Part shown: one piece after another, positions 8,305 to 19,884 of the stretch | How positions within the stretch are numbered: the stretch's first letter is position 1 | How the letters are laid out: each line of letters starts with the position of its first letter | NCBI RefSeq assembly: GCF_001641265.1 | Contig: NW_020167532.1 | Coordinates: forward strand, 868,001 to 932,000 | Origin: Pseudogymnoascus destructans | Taxonomy: Eukaryota; Ascomycota; Leotiomycetes; Thelebolales; Thelebolaceae | Direction of reading: 5' to 3' | Length of the DNA stretch: 64,000 nucleotides | Program-made: the position numbers and the translations under genes | The notes under the pieces: model-generated | What the model was told of the DNA's origin: nothing | The model's input: the letters and a program-made list of their open reading frames with translations, nothing else | Databases searched by the model: none

Positions 8305-10316
8305 ATGGATCCAGATCTCGGCGGTGACAAGCCCCGTCTGGCCAGACTGACGGGAAGGATATGGAGTATCCAAGTGACGAACTACCTCAAGCGTTGGGAC
8401 TTATATGGGGTGGTTGACTCTGGATATGAGTTGAACGCTAATACTGACGAGGAGGATTTCGAGAACCGGACTGACGCCGCCAAAGAGACCCACGAAGGGA
8501 AGGCGGCCAAGAGGAAGATCGACAGAAAAAGAGACCAGAGAGTAACGAAGTGTGAGGAAGGGGCAATAGAGACCATCACCGGTTTCTGCGCTCCTGAACC
8601 GCTCTCGAATATCGCAGAGCTTGGAACGGTGAAGGAGATGTGGGGTACCCTCAAGAGGATATATGCCCCTATTGGGCGACAACAGTTGACGGACCGCATC
8701 AATGCCTACAGCCACTACTCTCCTCAGTCTCGGTTTATAAAGTATCACTTGAGCTCAGTCGGCTTCAGAAAGAGCTTGCGGAGCATGATATAACGGAGCG
8801 CCCGACTGATCAGAATAAGACGACAAAGCTCATATCGATTATAAGAGCCCGCGGCTCTCGATACGATCAAACAGCTGCTACAATTAGCGTTATGGAATCA
8901 CCAACTTACGCAGTGGTGACGAAAGCCTTCGCTGATTTCGATCAGTTTCTCGACGGAGGCAAGAAGCTGAACGAGAACGCCCTCCAAACCAACACCAATG
9001 CGAATACCGGTGGTGGAAGAGGAAGAGGCAGTGGGAGAGGCGGCCATGGTGCAAGCCGTGGCCGCGGACGAGGAGGACGTCAAGGAGGAGGTGGTCAAGC
9101 ACCACTGCTTGAGGACATCACCTGTTATCATTGCGGTAAGAAGGGTCACTATCGAAGTGACTGCCGGTCAAGAAGAAACGGTGAACCTAAAAGGAACCCG
9201 TCAACCGGACCACTCCCCGCTCCTGGTGGGAGAGGTTTATCACCACCCCCTGAAGAAGCAAGAATGGCGGCGGCATCAACCACAGCTTGGATCGCCATCG
9301 CCGCCGAAGAAAAAAGCAATTGGCTTGAGGGTGGCGGCTCTCAGGGGCACTCATGGATCGTGGATTCTAGGTGCTCTCGCCATATGACATACGACCGGGA
9401 TTCTTTTGTCAGTTATAAGCTGCTGAGCATGTCAATACCGGTTAATATCGCAAACAGTGCATCAATCGAGGCCATTGGCGAAGGGACCGTTGCTTTCAAC
9501 ACCCTTGTGAAGGGTGAGAAACTCAGGATATTGATGCACGATGTGCTTCATGTCCCACGCCTCGCCGGAAACCTCATCTCGGTGTCCCATCTCCAGGATA
9601 GGGGCATCATGACAAGGACGACCAATGGAGGCAAGTTACTTCTTGAGCTCGATGGCCAAGTTGCTGGCGTTGCTGTGCGTGTTGACAAGTCATACGTACT
9701 TGACGGCACACAGGAAACAGCTTTCTGTACGGTGGTCAACCCACCAAGAAAGCAGGACAAGACACTAGCATTGTCATCGAAGGATGCGATGCTTTGGCAT
9801 CAACGTTTTGGACACTCAAGCTCGAAGAACTTGAGGCTTGTCCACATTGCTGTCCATGGGATGGCTGGCGCCATTAAGGGGATCGAAGACCCATGCGAAG
9901 CATGCTTGCTCAACAAGAGCACCAGGGTGATCAATCGACAAGCCCCTGAGCATGCAAAGGAAGTCCTCGGCCGCATCCATACTGATATATGGGTCCCATA
10001 TAGGAGGCCGAACATCGATGGAGAGGTGTATTTTATCACCTTCACTGATGATGCCTCAAGGAAATCGTGGGTTTACCTAGCAACGACTAAAGACCAGTTC
10101 AGGAAGATCTTCACCGAATTCAAGGTGATGATCGAGATAGAGACTGGCCTGACGATAAAGGTAGTCCAATATGACAACACAAAGGAATACAGGAGGTTAC
10201 AGACCCTGTATACGCCTACCTACAGCATTCTATTTGAGTTTACGATGGCGTACACATCACACCAGAATGGTGCTGCGGAACGCCTAAATCATTCCTTACT
10301 GAGTTCCCCAGAGTGA
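8305..10316 (+). pseudogene. Ty1/Copia retrotransposon gag-protease-integrase fragment
   Basis: A Copia gag starts at 8305 (MDPDLGGDKPRL) and continues after a frame change at about 8700-8740 into a long frame that runs to 10316. In order the frame has a gag UBN2-like region, a GR-rich linker, a zinc knuckle CYHCGKKGHYRSDC (near 9122-9163), a protease-like segment (WIVDSRCSRHMTYD), the pre-integrase HHCC motif (WHQRFGH...CEACLLNKS) and the integrase core with HTDIW, QYDN and HQNGAAER. The usual protease DSGA is DSRC here. Reverse transcriptase and RNase H are absent because the element is cut off beside the repeat that begins at 10323. Confidence 0.85.
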
Positions 10317-10322
10317 TGATAG

Positions 10323-11231
10323 TGTAATGGTGGGTGCACCAGATGTGAGAATCTAGCCACCCAAGGAAGGGATGATTTTACTAAGACAACACACTGTCTT
10401 AGGAAAAAGAGCCAAAGGGTCGTAGCTTAGACTATTCCACAATGCAGCAATCAGGTGTATGATGTAGTGGAGTGGTTTAGACAAGTTGCAACAAATGTTG
10501 AGTCTGAGAACTCAGGGATAAGTCAGAGGTTAGCACCTCACAGACTTTTCAGAAACAAGGAGTAACAAGATCAATGCTTGGAAGCTTGTAAAAGACGTGG
10601 AAGTATGTGATAGTTGATTTACTGTATTGTCTGCTTGCCCTTTCTTAAGGAAAGGGCAATCCTATTTATGCTAAAGGAGTGTAGTTCTCTCATTTTCCAA
10701 GACTTTCCATGACTAACCAGGCTTGGTAACTGTAGTCGACGTAAGAGAATCCCATAGAACCATCTCCTAGGTTCCTAGCCTATAGGAAGTGAAAGGAGGT
10801 CCAAGATCAGAGTACCCCTATAGACAGATTATGTCATAACTTAACCAATCTTGTAGGTAACTAAGGAGCGATGACGTGTAATGAATCATAGAGGGTTGTA
10901 GAAGCTTCTAGAGCTATCGTTCATGTTCCTAGGCCTCTAGTTGATAGAGATATGTCATGTGTAGTATTAGCCCAGTAACTAAGGAATGATGTCATGTAAT
11001 GAATCATAGAGGGTTGTAGAGATATGCTATGTGGTCATATCAGCCCAGTAACTAAGGAGCAATGACATATAATGAATCATGGTGGGTTGTAGCAATCGTT
11101 GAGTAGTATTGCTCTTGTTGTTGGTGTGACAAGCCAAAATATGTATAGTGACTTGTAGGTTTGAGGAGGAGATTTCTAAGTTTGCTCTTGAGTTTGATAG
11201 CAAACTGAGTGCAACGAGTGTCAGTATGACA
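10323..11231 (-). repeat. LTR-like repeat, copy C (909 bp, reverse orientation)
   Basis: It begins TGTAATGGTGGGTGCACC and ends GTGTCAGTATGACA, so it is a complete unit in the orientation opposite to copies A and B. It abuts the truncated Copia element on the left and a hAT transposase fragment on the right. No short duplication is evident between the flanks (gatag / caaat), so this is not a simple clean insertion. Confidence 0.75.
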
Positions 11232-11790
11232 CAAATGAGAAATACTATACTTGACGTTATACAACAATCCACTCTGGCGAATACCTTGCAACAGATGATA
11301 CATGCAACGGACGATTATAGTATTACGCCTGCGATCTTTACAATTACAAGAGATAATGCGTCTACGAATACAACTATGCTATTAGAATATGAGAAACTGG
11401 CATCGGCGCAACCTATTACCCTGAAACAACCATGGGCTTTTACAGCGAAAGCAGGAGACATACGCTGTATTGGGCATATTATCAACATTGCTGTTCAAGC
11501 TACTTTAGCTTACTTAAAGGCAATGCCTGATGAAAGGGTAGAGGCATACCGGCTTGAGGTTGGGGCTGCACGAATACCAACTACTATTGAAAACGAAATC
11601 GTGACTGTTCTTGCCAAGCTCCAGCATCATATATATGTATTTCGGAACTGCTGTGGATGGAAAGATGCCTTGAAGAATCAGTGTAAAGCTGCAGGTATTA
11701 AAGTCTGTCAGTTGACACTTGATATGCCAGTCCGCTGGAGCTCAACTTATCAAATGATCAATATGGCTTTAAAGCTTCATGTAAGGATGC
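11232..11790 (+). pseudogene. hAT-family transposase fragment
   Basis: The frame shows a RNase-H-fold hAT transposase core: ITRDNASTNTTMLLEYE (region of a catalytic Asp), then DIRCIGHIINIAVQATLAYL (the conserved CxxHxxNL-type helix), then LDMPVRWSSTYQMI (the TRWNSTYxML-type motif). Both ends are missing: the left side is replaced by repeat copy C and the right side loses hAT similarity near 11790, where the next repeat begins. It is non-functional. Confidence 0.75.
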
Positions 11791-12442
11791 CTCTGCCCTC
11801 AGTGACAGAAAGGATTGGAGTCGGGCAGGTTACGGTCACGTGGGGAGAGTTAGGGCAGGTTAGCCGAGTCGGACCCGTTTCGGGTACCTAAGGGGATTGA
11901 CTGTAAGGACACAGGGCACCCAGCTCACAGTAATAGCATATGAGAGTGCGAGTCGGAGGCTAAACGGATGCTATCCTATAGGTCTACTACGAAGGATACA
12001 AAAAAGATGAAGGGGGAACCCCGTTGAGTCTGTTTCCTTAAGTACCCGAAACGGGCCTGACTCGGTTATCCCAACCCTAGCCCTGAACCTTCTACCGCAA
12101 CAGGTCTGCATCAGCCCTGAACCCTATACACTTACCGTCCCCCACTATAGTGTAACTTGCTATATGCTCCTCTACTGGTTCGAAACCCCACCGAGTCGGA
12201 TTCCATGCTTGTAGTGACCGTAACAGTTCTGAGACAGGTTCTTCGAGTATCTAGGTACGGAGGCATCCTTACACTTCTGAGACAGGTTCTTCGAGTATTT
12301 TAGGTACGGAGGCATCCTTACATTGACCCAACGGGGTTCCTCATCATCCTTTTTGTATCCTTCGTAGTAGACCTATAGGATAGCATCCGTTTAGCCTCCG
12401 ACTTGCACTATTACTGTGAGCTGGGTGCCCTGTGTCCTTACA
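11791..12442. repeat. Palindromic repeat element with nested inverted repeats
   Basis: TGTAAGGACACAGGGCACCC at 11912 is repeated in inverted form ending at 12442. The arms match over about 115 bp apart from small indels. A second inverted pair lies across the left boundary: CCCGTTTCGGGTACCTAAG near 11873-11892 against CTTAAGTACCCGAAACGGG near 12038-12056. Inside is a direct tandem duplication of a ~48-bp unit (TTCTGAGACAGGTTCTTCG..., 12227-12322). There is no coding capacity. It may be a MITE or LTR end pair. Confidence 0.55.
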
Positions 12443-12856
12443 TTATACAAAAAAGATCATGCCTGCCGGGGACGGCCGTACTTCAATAATATCCCACACT
12501 GGAACGACTCAGGAGAACTACCATTACGACATCGACCGCGACTCGGTGACATTTCGGAGGAGAGACCTGACGACTTCAAATAGCCGTGATTCCAGAGATC
12601 TCACAGACAGCCAGTGGATCAGGGTTTGATTCTTCAGAATAAGATGGTAAAGTCACCGACGCATTGGCGCCAAATAGGATATGAGATCCTTAAGAACCCC
12701 CTCCTAGCACAGAGAAAATTGTGGACAAGAGCATTGATAGCTACAAGCTACTGGAAGTCAAGCTCTTTCGTATCGGTACTGATACACACCCGAGGCAATA
12801 TGTTGAAAAAGCTGACATCAAACATACCCCAAGACAACGACGGTCAACTGCCCAGA
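12443..12856 (+). other. Probable Gypsy leader and 5' gag region
   Basis: Two short overlapping frames (12432-12629 and 12614-13054) run without recognisable motifs until the gag-like start at 12857. It is probably the leader of the Gypsy element whose gag follows. Confidence 0.3.
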
Positions 12857-13950
12857 ATGACTACCAGACAAACCACCACTGCAGCTATGACCGCTGTGCC
12901 ATCCGAAGATATCCTGAGTCGAATGGCCCACCTCGAAGCACAGATACAGGAGGTCAAGGATCTACTAGTTACCCTGACAGCAGCCCAGACCAGAATCCTG
13001 TCCACACCACCAGTGGACGCCCCTATACCCACAGTTGAAGCTGCGGAGCAATGAACTCCTCACACACGAAACACCCCTGAGACAGTTCAATTGCCGCCTC
13101 TTCAGGACTTTCATTCTCCATCGATCCCAAGCACGTCACGAATGCACACCGAGGACCCACCGACTTGCTATAAGAAATCTACCATCTCAGAGAGAATCAC
13201 TCCGCTCAGCGATGGGATAGAACATACCTTCCTACAATGGAGCGCTTCAATTCGGGACTGACTCGTAGTCAATGAGGACCACTACCTTACCGACGTCTCA
13301 AGAAGAGCGTTGATATGGGGAACTACGACCGGCGTGGCTAAGACCTACCTAGAGCCCCAATACCTGTCAGCTATGCATGGGTTCCACAGTGCTGACAAGA
13401 TGATGGACCTACTAGGTTCATACTACCTCACAGGCAACGAGACGGAACAGGCCAGGAACCTCTTCGACGACCTGCAAATGGGAGAGAAGGGGCATGCTAG
13501 CGAAACCTTCCCAGAGTTCAAGGCTCGTTTCCAAAGTGCAGCTATCATAGGACAAGTCTCCGAGTCAGAATGGTTTCAGTACATGTGGAACAAGTTGACT
13601 CCCCAATTCCGCAGCTGCGTCGCGATCATTAAAAACCAATGGAATGGAGACTACCAGACCATGGTATGAGAACTTACTACCTTCGATCAGGAACAGCACC
13701 AGAACAACGAATTGAATCTGCTACCCGCTCTCGCAAGGACGTCCACACGTACCACGGGTACAGCAAAGGTGTGCGTCGAAGCCAACTCGAGCCACACCCG
13801 CTCTGTTCACCCAAACCATGTTCGGACGGAGCAGGGAAGCATGCCGGCTCTTTTGGGGGAAGTGGTGGCTGCCGTGGGCAGGCTTCCTGCCATCGCTGTC
13901 ACTGCCAGACTGCGCTGGGGGGAGGAAGAAGGGGGGTGGTGGGGGTGGTG
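12857..13950 (+). pseudogene. Gypsy-type retrotransposon gag, broken
   Basis: An ATG at 12857 opens a Tf1/sushi-like gag (MTTRQTTTAAMTAVPSEDI, then a coiled-coil-like MAHLEAQIQEVKDLLVTL). Its frame is lost at about 13054 and resumes in others, including 13310-13669, whose ..ETFPEFKARFQSAAIIGQV.. and ..WFQYMWNKLTPQFRSCV.. match the retrotransposon gag fold. At least two frame changes or stops separate the pieces. The 3' part has become G-rich and non-coding. No protease or reverse transcriptase follows on this strand. Confidence 0.65.
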
Positions 13951-14186
13951 AGGTTGAGGGGGATGTGTTTGGGGCCCAGTATGGGGCAGAGGAGGATGGG
14001 GCATAGGATGGAGGGAGGACCTGTGTCGGAGGGGACTCGGACCTGAAATCTTCACGTGGGGTCGCTTTGACCCTTCGTCTCCCTCGGTGGTAGCCGCTTG
14101 TTGCGACGCCGGTGAGACGTTTGGAAAGGGTGACTCCCACAAGAGTTACAGTGGTGAGTGCCCCCTGGCTCAGAGGGTATTTTAGT

Positions 14187-15830
14187 TTAGAGTCGTAGAT
14201 AGCAAGACTCTGTTTCTTCCACTTTGTCTTCCCTCCCGTGATCATAGTTTTGTTCCTCGCGCGTCTCCCATGCCATAACCCATCCGAGTAGTTCTCGAGG
14301 TGGACCTGGTAAATCTGGGTATTCCGTGTGAAACTCTCTGAGTTTATGGGGAGAGTTCATGAAGTTTGATGCTGGGTACCACTCCGGGTCCGGATCGTAT
14401 CTGACCCAACTAACCCGGCATTGTAGTTGCTTCCGTCGGAGCCTCACGGCGAGGATCTTTTCCACTTGCCATTCCTCTACGCCATCTATCACTTCGCTGC
14501 TAGGCTCAGGCGGATCCTGACCAGGTAGGGGGTTGTTCGGATCCTTCATGAGGATGTCTGGTGAGAACACATTGTGTATTTGAGAACCGGTAGGTAATTC
14601 CAATCGAAACACGTGCCCAATCCGTTCAAACACCATATATGGTCCGACCCATTGTTGGCCCAACTTGCGGCTAGGGTGGGAGTTCTTCAAATTTTTGGTC
14701 GATAGGTACACTCTATCTCCTATGTCCCAGTCGATGGCCCTTCGGCGTTGATTCGCGTGCTTAGACATTTCCTCTTGTGCCTTTGACATGTTTTCCTTTG
14801 CATGGACCCATGCGGTATGCATTCGGTCTGCAACCGCCTTGGCTTCATCCCAGTTTAGGGTCTCCTGGGGGTTGGTGCTTTTTGGGGTGTTCCAATCCCA
14901 ACTCGTACACAGATCGGTTCCATACTTGAGTTGGTAGGGGGTCATGCCAATGGAGGCATAGGGGAGTGTCATTTGCGCGCGGTCCATTATGGGGATGAGT
15001 TCGCTCCAGTTATCCTGGTAATGGGATACGAAAGGCCTCAGTCTCTGATCGATGTATCGGTTCATGATTTCCGTCTGCCTGTCGGTCTGCTTATGATAGG
15101 CAGTCGACAGTTTAACCTTAATGCTGATAATTCGGCAGAACTCCTGCCAAAAGGATGATACGAATTGGGGTCCGCGGTCGCTTACAATTGACTCCGGAGT
15201 GTATCCGAATCGGTATATCCATTTGATGAACAATTGTGCCATTTGCCGGGCAGTTGTGGTTTTGTAGCAAGGTATGGTCACTAAACTCTTTCCGAGTCGG
15301 TCCATAAACACTAAGATGCTGTCGTATCCATGCTTGTCCCTTGGGAACTCCTTGAAGTCCATGGTGAGGTGTTGCATAGGATATTCGGGTACGGGCAGCG
15401 GGTGTAGGAATCCTTGTTGCTTGGTGACATTGGTATGAGAAAGCCGACATGTCACACAATTCCTCACATAGCGCAAACAATCCGCTTCCATCCTGACCCA
15501 GTGGTACTTCGGGGCAATCAATTGATAGGTTTTCTGGCCGCTAGGATGTGCCACTGACACCTGGTCATGCGCTTCTCGGATTAGTTTCGTACATAGCTCG
15601 GTGTGGTGATTTACACATAGCCGGCCTTTGTATAGAAGAAGCCAGCCGTTCAACGTGAACCTGTCAGGTAGGGAGTGTTTCGTACGTGTTTCTGTAAACG
15701 ACTCTCTGTTGTCCTCACATAAAGCCTCTATTAAATCGAAAGGCATCTGGGGCTTGGGGATGTCCATCGAATTAATGGATGCTATGTAGCTCTCGGCGAG
15801 TTCGGTGCTGATTCGGGGGATTTCATTCAA
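14187..15830 (-). pseudogene. Gypsy integrase with chromodomain, 5'-truncated
   Basis: An uninterrupted minus-strand frame of about 547 codons holds the 3' half of a Gypsy pol. It has the H2C2 zinc motif (HDQVSVAHPSGQ...CLRYVRNCVTCRL), the integrase core (MDFKEFP, SDRGPQFVSSFW, AYHKQTDRQTEIMNR) and a C-terminal GPY/chromo-like region (..VIDGVEEWQVEKILAVRLRR..). There is no ATG at its upstream end, and reverse transcriptase and RNase H are missing. It points opposite to the gag at 12857-13950, so the two are not collinear parts of one element as it stands. The frame is well preserved, which suggests fairly recent activity. Confidence 0.85.
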
Positions 15831-16628
15831 AAATCAATATCTCCTCCACAGGTGTCGGGGAGAGTTCTCATATAAGCCAATAGAAGGGGAAATACCCGCA
15901 TCCAACCACTGCATGCTTCTTCTACAGGCCTTTGAACTTCGTGGGTCCTCCAGGATGATTGACAGGTACTCGAGGGGGCCAAACGAGTGCAGATCGCTGT
16001 AAGCTCCTTCGGCCAGACCAACCATCCCAATTAATGGGATCTGACTTGGAATGCATTATGTACCTTGATTTAGCACCACCCTGCTGCCGCTGTGTCAGCG
16101 GCGTCTTCTTATCCCCTTTTTTACTTCATAGTCATGCTAGATTTATGTGTATAATCATTTCTAGATCTTCAGAATGCAATAATATACGCTGTGTTGTGTA
16201 TTCTAATCTTTTGAGAGTGAGTGCCTAGTGACATAGTATATGTGCAAATGGGATACGGCATACTAGTGCCACCCAAAAGTCTCCGGGTGGGATACAGCAC
16301 AAACATAGTGATTGATGTCAGCAATATAAGCTGATGGGATTTCTCTGTTTCGCTCCATTTCCAAGTGACTAATACGAGAATTGTGGTCTTCAGTGACTGA
16401 GAGACTTTATTTTCGTTATAATTGCTGATACCAGTGTTGCCCGAGTAGTACTTGCCGTGAGTACGGAGGTGTTGTTCATAAGTTTTGTGAGTGGGTCATG
16501 AGATGACCGGGGGTTGGGCATGGGTTGGAGCATGGGTACGCGTAGGCTTGTTTGTACCTTTTTAACGCATCAAAATTCCTACTATTGTATTTTATATGTA
16601 GGAAATTCATACTCTTTCAATAACTACA
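15831..16628. other. Repeat-derived spacer with a hAT-like terminal motif
   Basis: No gene is visible. At 16432 the sequence CAGTGTTGCCCGAGTAGTAC matches the terminal motif of fungal hAT elements (compare TAGTGTTGCCCGAATACT at 48951), so a hAT end probably starts here. From about 16560 the leader of the Tc1/mariner-like transposase begins. Confidence 0.4.
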
Positions 16629-17483
16629 ATGCCTCATCTTACTCGCGATGAGCGGCTTCGTTACGCACTACTACGCTCCCTAGATTGGGAGTTCCAAAAA
16701 ATTGCAGCCTATATTGGCTGCACGGAATGGCAGGCTTGGTATGCTTGCCAGGGCCCTCCAACTCCAAAGAAGCGTTTGGGTAGGCCACTTATCCTATCCG
16801 ATGAGCAAGTTCAAGAGGTTATTGAGTTTATAGCCTCATCTCGCACGAATAGGCGTATGCCATATACAAATATAATACGCATTCTTAATATTCCATGCTC
16901 ACGGCTTGTCCTAACCCGCGCTCTGTCTGCAGAGGCTATAATCGATGTAAGTATCCCTCTCTACTTTGCTACTATATAGACTAATAATTATTAAGGGATT
17001 GCTATGCGGAAGCCTATTATCTCAGAGACAAATCGACAAAAGCGACTTGCATGGGCTATTGAACATAAGGATTGGGTATGGAATGATTGGAATAGGATAC
17101 TTTGGACTGACGAGACGTGGGTAACGGGAGGCCGCCATACTCGTACGTGTGTTACTTGAAAAGCAGGGGAAATGTGGGATGATACATGTGTTGTAGATAG
17201 AGTACAACGGAGAAGGTAAGAGACTCCTATTTACTATAGGATTTACTAACAATCCCTAGAGGTTGGATGTTCTGGGGATGCTTCTCAGGTGGTCTTGGAA
17301 AGGGTCCTATACTATTTTGGGAGAAGGAATATGGGAAAATAGGAGCTGAGTCCTATATGGCTCATACTGTCCCTCTAATCCACGGCTGGCTACAACTACA
17401 CCCAGACCTTACATTGATGCAAGATGGAGCTCCAGGTCATAGAGCAGGTGCAACATATGAAGAGTTGAGATCCCGTGGTATTT
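16629..17483 (+). pseudogene. Tc1/mariner-type transposase, broken and truncated
   Basis: MPHLTRDERLRYALLRSLDW opens a helix-turn-helix domain with the GRP(L)ILS linker (..KKRLGRPLILSDEQV..). The second half follows in pieces: ..NRILWTDETWVTGGR.. (first catalytic Asp), then a TGA at 17157-17159 before KAGEMWDDTC, then GWMFWGCFSGG after a possible 44-bp intron (17218-17261), then ..LTLMQDGAPGHRAG.. (second Asp). The frame ends abruptly at 17483, where repeat TGTAATGG begins, so the third catalytic residue is lost. It is non-functional. Confidence 0.75.
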
Positions 17484-17836
17484 TGTAATGGTGGGTGCAC
17501 CAGATGTGAGAATCTAGCCACCCAAGGAAGGGATGAATTTACTAAGACAACACACTGTCTTAGGAAACAGAGCCAAAGGGTTGTAGCTTAGACTATTCCA
17601 CAACGCAGCAATCAGGTGTGTGATGTAGTGAAGTGGTTCAGACAAGTTGCAACAAATGTTGAGTCTGGGAACTCAGGGGTAAGTCAGAGGTTAACACCTC
17701 ACTGACTTTTCAGAAACAAGGAGTAACAAGATGAATGCTTGGAAGCTTGGAAAAGACGTGGAAGTATGTGATAGTCGATTTACTGTATTGTCTGCTTGCC
17801 CTTTCTTAAGGAAAGGGCAATCCTATTTATGCTAAA

Positions 17837-18094
17837 TGTTACGATATCAAGTGCGCCTTGCAGCTCGAGTGGGGGTTCAGGGGTGTGGGGAGCTTTCCGG
17901 GGTTGGAGCGAAGTTTTCAGTTGTGGAGTGAATTCTCAGAACTGGTATCGCTAAAGAGAATTCACTCCACAACAACATAGCTGTATATAGATCGAGCCAC
18001 TGCTCGAGTGCTCCTCTTCTCTTTCCTTTCTTCTCTAGATTGAGTTTAATTCATAATACCCAACTGGCGCCCTATGCCTTGGTGAACCATGACA
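17837..18094 (+). repeat. Gypsy 5' LTR-like unit in the left arm
   Basis: It runs from TGTTACGATATC to ACCATGACA (TG...CA ends). It holds a perfect 15-bp inverted repeat GTGGAGTGAATTCTC with its complement, and a TGGCGCCCTATGCCTTGG segment that looks like a primer-binding region. The same unit in reverse fills 22064-22321. Confidence 0.65.
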
Positions 18095-18446
18095 TAAAAC
18101 TCAATCTCTCTTATACCTCTTTTCCTGCTCTTTGAGCTGAACCCTCTTCTGAAATCGAAATCGAAATCCACTCTTTGAAAACCCCAGAACCAGAAACCTT
18201 ATCCTGAAGTCGATTCCAGGACGATCTCGAGGCAACCCCTCAAAGTTGGCTTTCAACAGTCAGCTCGACACACACACACCACCTTCGCAAGTCAGACCTT
18301 TTACAACGCTCCCTCGACAAGGATATAACTGTGAGGGAAGTGCGCTCCTCTTGAGTGGCTCCTACGGCCAACAACTGCACAATAGGGCCTTTGGCAATAT
18401 GTGTCTGACTTGACGATATAAACCGAAATTGAAATAGCAACTCGCT

Positions 18447-19764
18447 ATGGCTTATACAGCTGAAGAAAAAGCTGCAATGGCAGCTCGAAATGATCCAGAA
18501 CAAGACCAGGAATCCCTGGCAGAAGGAGCATCAATTCCAAGCTCTGCAAACCAAACCAATGAACTTCATGATCCTAATTTCAAATCCAAAACCTTCCTTC
18601 ACACTCTGGGCAAAACAGCTCAAGAGAGACATGAATCTATACTTGCAAATCGACATGAAAAGGCTGAATGGAATGTTGAAACCTTTGACAAATTCCAGAA
18701 ACTATCTGTCGCCAACCAGAAAATGGCATGGACTTTGCACAAGAACATTCTTCGGGACTATTTGGCCCTAGCAGAGGACTCAAATTCGATACTGGCTGAA
18801 AAGGATGATGCCATTCTCCAGTTACAGGAACTGATCCAGAGCAACGAGCAACAAATCACAGAGCAACAAACAATTCAGAAATATCTTGAAAAGCAAACCC
18901 AACAAGCTCTGAAGAATGAACCAGGACACCACTCTCACAGTCGACTGTCAGCTCGGATTCCAGACCCTCCAATCCTCACAGATGGGATAGAGCCAGCATT
19001 TGAAGACTGGGTTGTGAAAAATCGCACACAAGCTCGAAGCCAACATTGATCATTTTCCAACACAGACTTTACAAATGAGCTACATTCAGAGTCGACTGGG
19101 AGGACTGGCAGTTCGACATGTCAATCCAAGGCTTCGACCAAACTCTACAAACAAATTGCAGACAGCAGAAGAAATTCTCGAACTTTTGGAAAAAGTCTTC
19201 AGTGATCCCGATTGAAGGCACACAGCTCAAACTGAGTATCGAAAGCTGTATCAGAGAAACAACACCTTTGCAGTGTTCTAGGCTGAGTTCCAAAGGCTCA
19301 CGACAGAGCTTGATTACTCTGAAGAAGCTTTGCTGGATGACTTGCGCTTCAAAGTCAACCAACAGATGCAGAAAGCCTTAGTGGCTGAAGTTGGAGCTAC
19401 TACACTTCACGAGTTTGCAAAGAAATGCATGCTCATCGACCAGAACATTCAGCAGATCAAGGAACAAGAAGACAAAAGGAAGCCAAAGTCATTTTCGAAC
19501 AACATGGGCCAAACTCAAAATCAGGGCCAGGCACTTCGAACTTCAATCCCTCAACCTACAATGGATTCCAACATGCAAAACAAGACGCAGAAGCTGTATC
19601 GACCACCGCATCAAGATCCAGCAAAAGAAAAGATTATGAAACTTGGGAAATGCTTCATATGCCGACAAAATGGACATCGAGCTCGAGACTGTCCCCAGAA
19701 GCTCAAAGCTCAAGTGAATGAGGTATCTACAGCTGAGTCTATCATCGATTCGGAAAACGAATAG
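18447..19764 (+). pseudogene. Gypsy gag with zinc knuckle, frameshifted
   Basis: The first frame starts MAYTAEEKAAMAARNDPEQD at 18447 and ends at a stop at 19049. It includes a glutamine-rich coiled-coil-like part (..LQELIQSNEQQITEQQT..). A short region in other frames follows, and then 19330-19764 carries the C-terminal gag with the zinc knuckle CFICRQNGHRARDC. The order gag, knuckle, protease is normal for Gypsy. The frame breaks show that it is no longer translated as one protein. Confidence 0.75.
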
Positions 19765-19884
19765 CCTCTAGACAAGTCATCACTAGAGGCAGTGCAGCCA
19801 GAATTGCAGCTTCTTCCTCGAGATCCAGTTTTGATCCGGACACCCCTTTCTTAGCTACTTGTAGAATAGGAAAATACAAAGCTA

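Noticed and set aside
12160..12200. tRNA-like B box (GGTTCGAAACC)
   Set aside because: No matching A box or acceptor stem at the right distance; it lies within a repeat.
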